From contig JAFTXL010000051.1 of the NCBI GenBank assembly GCA_017464985.1, positions 1-9,260 of the forward strand: a stretch of 9,260 bases of DNA. Reading direction: 5' to 3'. How positions within the stretch are numbered: position 1 is the stretch's first letter; each line of letters begins with the position of its first letter. This DNA is from Clostridia bacterium. GTDB lineage: Bacteria > Bacillota_A > Clostridia > UBA1212. The notes under the pieces are model-generated. The model did no database searches and was not told the DNA's origin. It was given only the letters and a program-made list of their open reading frames with translations. Shown here one piece after another: positions 6,897 through 9,260 of this stretch. Made by a program: the position numbers and the translations under genes.

Positions 6897-8230
6897 TCAC
6901 GGTACACAGAAACAATAACAAAAATCAGAACAGATACAATCAGAATATTCCATTCAAGCGGCTCTATACCTATGCTGAAAAGTGTTCCGTCCATCATAAT
7001 CCACGGATTCCACTCAGAACACATCTGTTTAAAATAATCAACAGCCACACTGAATGATCCCGCTCTGAAAAATACCCATGCGAAAGTTGTCATCACAAAA
7101 ACACAAAGACGCTGCCAAAGCTTGTACACTGACGCTTCTCTGTCAATGCCAAGCTTATTGCATATGGCTTTTCTCTTTTTTAAAGTTATATTTCCAACAA
7201 TCTGATATACAGCATGAATTGCGCCCCATATTATAAAACTCCATTGAGCTCCGTGCCACAGACCGCTGACAAGAAAAACTATCATTATATTTAAATACTT
7301 ACGGAAAGTTCCTTTACGGTTTCCGCCGAGCGGAATATATAAATAATCACGGAACCAGCTTGTAAGAGATATATGCCAGCGTCTCCAGAAGTCGGCAATA
7401 CTTGTAGCCAAGTACGGCTGTCTGAAATTTTCCGAAAGGTCAAATCCAAACAGTACAGCGCAGCCTGTCACCATGTAGCTGTATCCCGCAAAATCACCGT
7501 ATATCTGAATCGAATAAACTACAGCCGACAGAAGCAATACAAATCCTGTATACTCTCTGTAATTGCTGAATACTTCATTTGTAAAAATTGCAATTCGATC
7601 TGCTATCACAAATTTAATAAAAGCACCCCATAAAAAGAGATATATTGCCTTTTGAAAATTACTGTATTTAATTTCACGCTTCTGCTTAATCTGAGGCAGC
7701 AGCTTTGTACTGCGCTGAATAGGTCCAGAAATAATTGTAGGAAAAAAGGATACAAAAAGAGCAAAATCAACAATGTTTTTTTCGACACCGGTCTTTTTCT
7801 GCATCAGGTCAAACAGGTATGTAGAACTCTGGAATATAAAAAATGATAGTCCTATCGGCAAAAACAGCTCCGGTAAATTTATATTCAATCCAAATCTTCC
7901 AAACACATTGTTGATATTTTCTTCCATAAATCCGGAATATTTGAATATAAACAACATACTGAAATTCAGTACAAGAGATATTATATAGACTGCTTTTTCC
8001 GCTTTCAGATTCTTTTCTGAGAGACGGTGTCCTATTATTCCCCCGAAATATATTATAACGATGCTTAACAACAAAAAAACAACATTGTCTAATCCGTAAC
8101 TTGCGTAAAAAGCAAAACTGCCAAGCAGCAGCAGTAAATTCTGCAATCTCACTGATTTATGAAATATACAGTAAGCAATAAATAATGCAGGAATAAAAAC
8201 CGCAAGAAATAAAAAATCAAGAATCTCCAT
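6869..8230 (-). CDS. MBOAT-family membrane O-acyltransferase, frame broken near the C-terminus
   Basis: This 453-residue polytopic protein matches the MBOAT family (DltB/AlgI-like). After two N-terminal helices come FLPIGLSFFIFQ, FFPTIISGPIQR (about 162-173), QIYGDFAGYS, FWRRWHISLTSWFRDYLYIP (281-300) and LVSGLWHGAQW, in which H326 is the expected catalytic histidine. The family takes an acyl group from a cytoplasmic donor and passes it to the outer face for glycan or teichoic acid modification, with an SGNH partner such as the next gene. I chose ATG at 8230, giving MEILDFLFLAVF, because AGAGG stands six bases upstream and family members begin with this hydrophobic helix; the frame runs 22 codons further up without a ribosome-binding site. 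The frame ends early at REKEKLVKIF. The usual final helix lies in the -1 frame at 6753-6896. It is the first gene of the operon. Confidence 0.88.
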   Translation of the reverse strand: MEILDFLFLAVFIPALFIAYCIFHKSVRLQNLLLLLGSFAFYASYGLDNVVFLLLSIVIIYFGGIIGHRLSEKNLKAEKAVYIISLVLNFSMLFIFKYSGFMEENINNVFGRFGLNINLPELFLPIGLSFFIFQSSTYLFDLMQKKTGVEKNIVDFALFVSFFPTIISGPIQRSTKLLPQIKQKREIKYSNFQKAIYLFLWGAFIKFVIADRIAIFTNEVFSNYREYTGFVLLLSAVVYSIQIYGDFAGYSYMVTGCAVLFGFDLSENFRQPYLATSIADFWRRWHISLTSWFRDYLYIPLGGNRKGTFRKYLNIMIVFLVSGLWHGAQWSFIIWGAIHAVYQIVGNITLKKRKAICNKLGIDREASVYKLWQRLCVFVMTTFAWVFFRAGSFSVAVDYFKQMCSEWNPWIMMDGTLFSIGIEPLEWNILIVSVLIFVIVSVYREKEKLVKIF

Positions 8231-8265
8231 ATATACCTCTGAATAATTTTTGCAATGCATTTTAA

Positions 8266-8295
8266 ATTTTAACATATCCGCGCAGGCAAAGTCCA
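8266..8295 (-). promoter_or_regulatory. Candidate promoter of the MBOAT-led operon
   Basis: On the minus strand TGGACT (8295-8290) is followed after 18 bases by TAAAAT (8271-8266), which is preceded by TGT to give an extended -10. Transcription would start near 8258 and leave a leader of about 28 bases before ATG 8230. The -35 match is only moderate. Confidence 0.4.
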
Positions 8296-8313
8296 CATAA
8301 ATGCTGTAGCCAT

Positions 8314-8328
8314 TCAGGGCAAACGCAT
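8314..8328 (+). repeat. 15-nt intergenic repeat, right copy
   Basis: This is an exact second copy of TCAGGGCAAACGCAT found at 440-454, in the same orientation. It lies in the divergent intergenic region just upstream of the candidate MBOAT promoter, where it could also serve as a binding site. Confidence 0.6.
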
Positions 8329-8359
8329 GAAACTTTTTCGTAAAAAAGAGCTATAAATG

Positions 8360-8455
8360 CCACGAGTTCTCATGGGTCAAAAAAATTTGTATAGACCACG
8401 CGATAAATCCTTGGCTAACAAAAAATTTCAAGTGAAAAATAACCATGACCGTGGT
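8360..8455. promoter_or_regulatory. Cluster of dyads upstream of the flippase gene
   Basis: Three short dyads occur in 96 bases: CCACGAG-TT-CTCATGG (8360-8375, one mismatch), TTTCA-AG-TGAAA (8426-8437, perfect) and ACCATG-AC-CGTGGT (8442-8455, one mismatch). A separate ACCACG (8395-8400) is the reverse complement of CGTGGT at 8450-8455. The last two dyads cover the -35 and touch the -10 of the candidate flippase promoter, as operators would. No regulator gene is visible in the window. Confidence 0.35.
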
Positions 8456-8460
8456 ATAAT
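8432..8460 (+). promoter_or_regulatory. Candidate promoter of the flippase gene
   Basis: A consensus TATAAT (8455-8460) is preceded by TGG (8452-8454), giving an extended -10. The -35 position (8432-8437, GTGAAA, 17-base spacer) is weak, as often seen with extended -10 promoters. Transcription would start near 8467, about 58 bases before the GTG start. Confidence 0.6.
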
Positions 8461-8524
8461 TATTATTTAATAAGGAAATTAGTTTCTCTTATAATAATTT
8501 TTATACACTTTTGGAGTTATCATT

Positions 8525-9260
8525 GTGGAAAAAGATTTAAACAAAAAAGCAGTCACCGCCGGCATGTGGTACATTGTATCAATATTCCTTATACGCGGAA
8601 TCTCATTTATCACTACACCTATTTTTTCGAGGATTCTCACCGAAGCACAGCTCGGTAATGTAAAAACGTTTGAATCATGGATGTATCTTTTTACACCCAT
8701 AATGGCGCTGAGCATGTACGACAGTATTGCGCGCGCAAAATACGACCATGAAAATGATTACAATCAGTACATTTCATCAGTTCAAACACTTAATATACTA
8801 TTTACATGCGCTGTATTTCTTATATCAATACCGTTTTACAGCACTGTTTCAAAGCTTTTGGACATGAGTCTTCCTGTATATCTGACATTCTTTTTGTATC
8901 TGCTGTCTCATCCAAGTGTTCTTTATATGCAAAACAGAGAAAAGCAGCTGCTGAACTATAAGTCAAACATTTTGATATCAGCTCTTATGTCACTTCCTCC
9001 TACGCTTATTGCCCTTGCGCTCATCTTTATCTTCAAAAAAAGCGGCAGTACCGCTCTTGATGAAGCAAGAATAATTGGAATGTTTATTCCCCAGGCAATT
9101 GTAGGTTTCGTTATAATCATACTGTTATACAAAAAAGGCCATACATTTATAAATTTAAAATATTGGAAATACGCGCTCAAATTTTCATTGCCGCTGATAC
9201 CTTATGCTTTGTCGGTAATTATTCTCAATCAAAGCAACCTTTTGATGATCAAAGCAAGCA
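8525..9260 (+). CDS. Wzx-like polysaccharide flippase (MOP superfamily), N-terminal part, runs off right edge
   Basis: The frame is open for 245 codons to the window end. It encodes an integral membrane protein with about seven of the expected 12-14 helices. It starts with a basic segment (EKDLNKKAV), then a helix leading into FITTPIFSRILTEAQLG, the usual opening of oligosaccharide flippases. Near the window end comes YALKFSLPLIPYALSVIILNQSN, the conserved Wzx block, in which family members commonly read LPLIPH.LS..IL.QSDR; here Asn-Leu replace Asp-Arg. Such proteins move undecaprenyl-diphosphate-linked glycans from the inner to the outer face of the membrane. The start is GTG at 8525 with GGAG eight bases upstream (8513-8516); the first in-frame ATG would remove 13 residues. 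It is divergent from the acyltransferase and glycosyltransferase operon, with a 294-base shared intergenic region. Confidence 0.88.
   Translation, partial: MEKDLNKKAVTAGMWYIVSIFLIRGISFITTPIFSRILTEAQLGNVKTFESWMYLFTPIMALSMYDSIARAKYDHENDYNQYISSVQTLNILFTCAVFLISIPFYSTVSKLLDMSLPVYLTFFLYLLSHPSVLYMQNREKQLLNYKSNILISALMSLPPTLIALALIFIFKKSGSTALDEARIIGMFIPQAIVGFVIIILLYKKGHTFINLKYWKYALKFSLPLIPYALSVIILNQSNLLMIKAS

Noticed and set aside
6880..6900. Canonical programmed -1 frameshift signal in MBOAT
   Set aside because: No X XXY YYZ heptamer is in frame; only single Lys-tRNA slippage at AAA in an A5 run is possible. Kept as a lesser alternative.
8231..8296. 22-residue N-terminal extension of MBOAT (start at 8296)
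   Set aside because: The extension is not hydrophobic, has no ribosome-binding site and runs across the candidate promoter; ATG 8230 has AGAGG and a family-like start.
8479..9180. Minus-strand frames at 8479-8715 and 8956-9180
   Set aside because: They lie opposite the plus-strand flippase, whose long open frame, start site and family motifs are clear.
1..9260. CRISPR arrays, tRNA or rRNA genes, insertion sequences
   Set aside because: I saw no regularly spaced repeats, no cloverleaf or rRNA-like stretch, and no transposase-like protein on either strand.

Overview
The window looks like the chromosome of a low-GC Gram-positive gut or rumen Clostridium-type bacterium (Bacillota, probably Oscillospiraceae/Ruminococcus-like). 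The reasons are the AT-rich sequence, strong AGGAGG ribosome-binding sites, factor-independent terminators and the protein families present. The taxon is inferred from style, not from a marker gene.

Left part (1-1114), all minus strand. At the edge is the 5' part of a YitT-family membrane protein gene that appears broken, because two stop codons interrupt its first membrane helix. A gene-poor stretch follows with small hairpins, one copy of a 15-nt repeat and a strong terminator. Next comes a small SCP2-like lipid-binding protein with a histone-like Lys/Ala-rich tail.

Central part (1115-8230): five genes on the minus strand, read right to left: an MBOAT O-acyltransferase, its SGNH-fold partner, a GT-C (GT87/DUF2029-like) glycosyltransferase, a paralogous GT-C fused to a C-terminal GtrA domain, and a HAD phosphatase. 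They are tightly packed (10-nt gap, 68-nt gap, 1-nt overlap, 2-nt gap) and end at a perfect 12-bp terminator hairpin, so they are probably one operon. The MBOAT reading frame is broken close to its end. The expected C-terminal segment is intact in the -1 frame and stops just before the SGNH ribosome-binding site.

Right part (8231-9260): a 294-bp divergent intergenic region with a second copy of the 15-nt repeat, several dyads and promoter-like sequences. A Wzx-type polysaccharide flippase then starts on the plus strand and runs off the window.

Reading of the locus (inference): envelope glycan assembly and decoration. The flippase would export lipid-linked glycan. GtrA would present polyprenyl-phosphate sugar outside the membrane, and the two GT-C enzymes would use it to add side-chain sugars. 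MBOAT plus SGNH would O-acylate the product. The HAD enzyme would act in the cytoplasm on a phosphorylated intermediate. The most notable points are the GT-C/GtrA fusion beside an unfused paralog, the frame break in MBOAT, and the intergenic repeat flanking the cluster.
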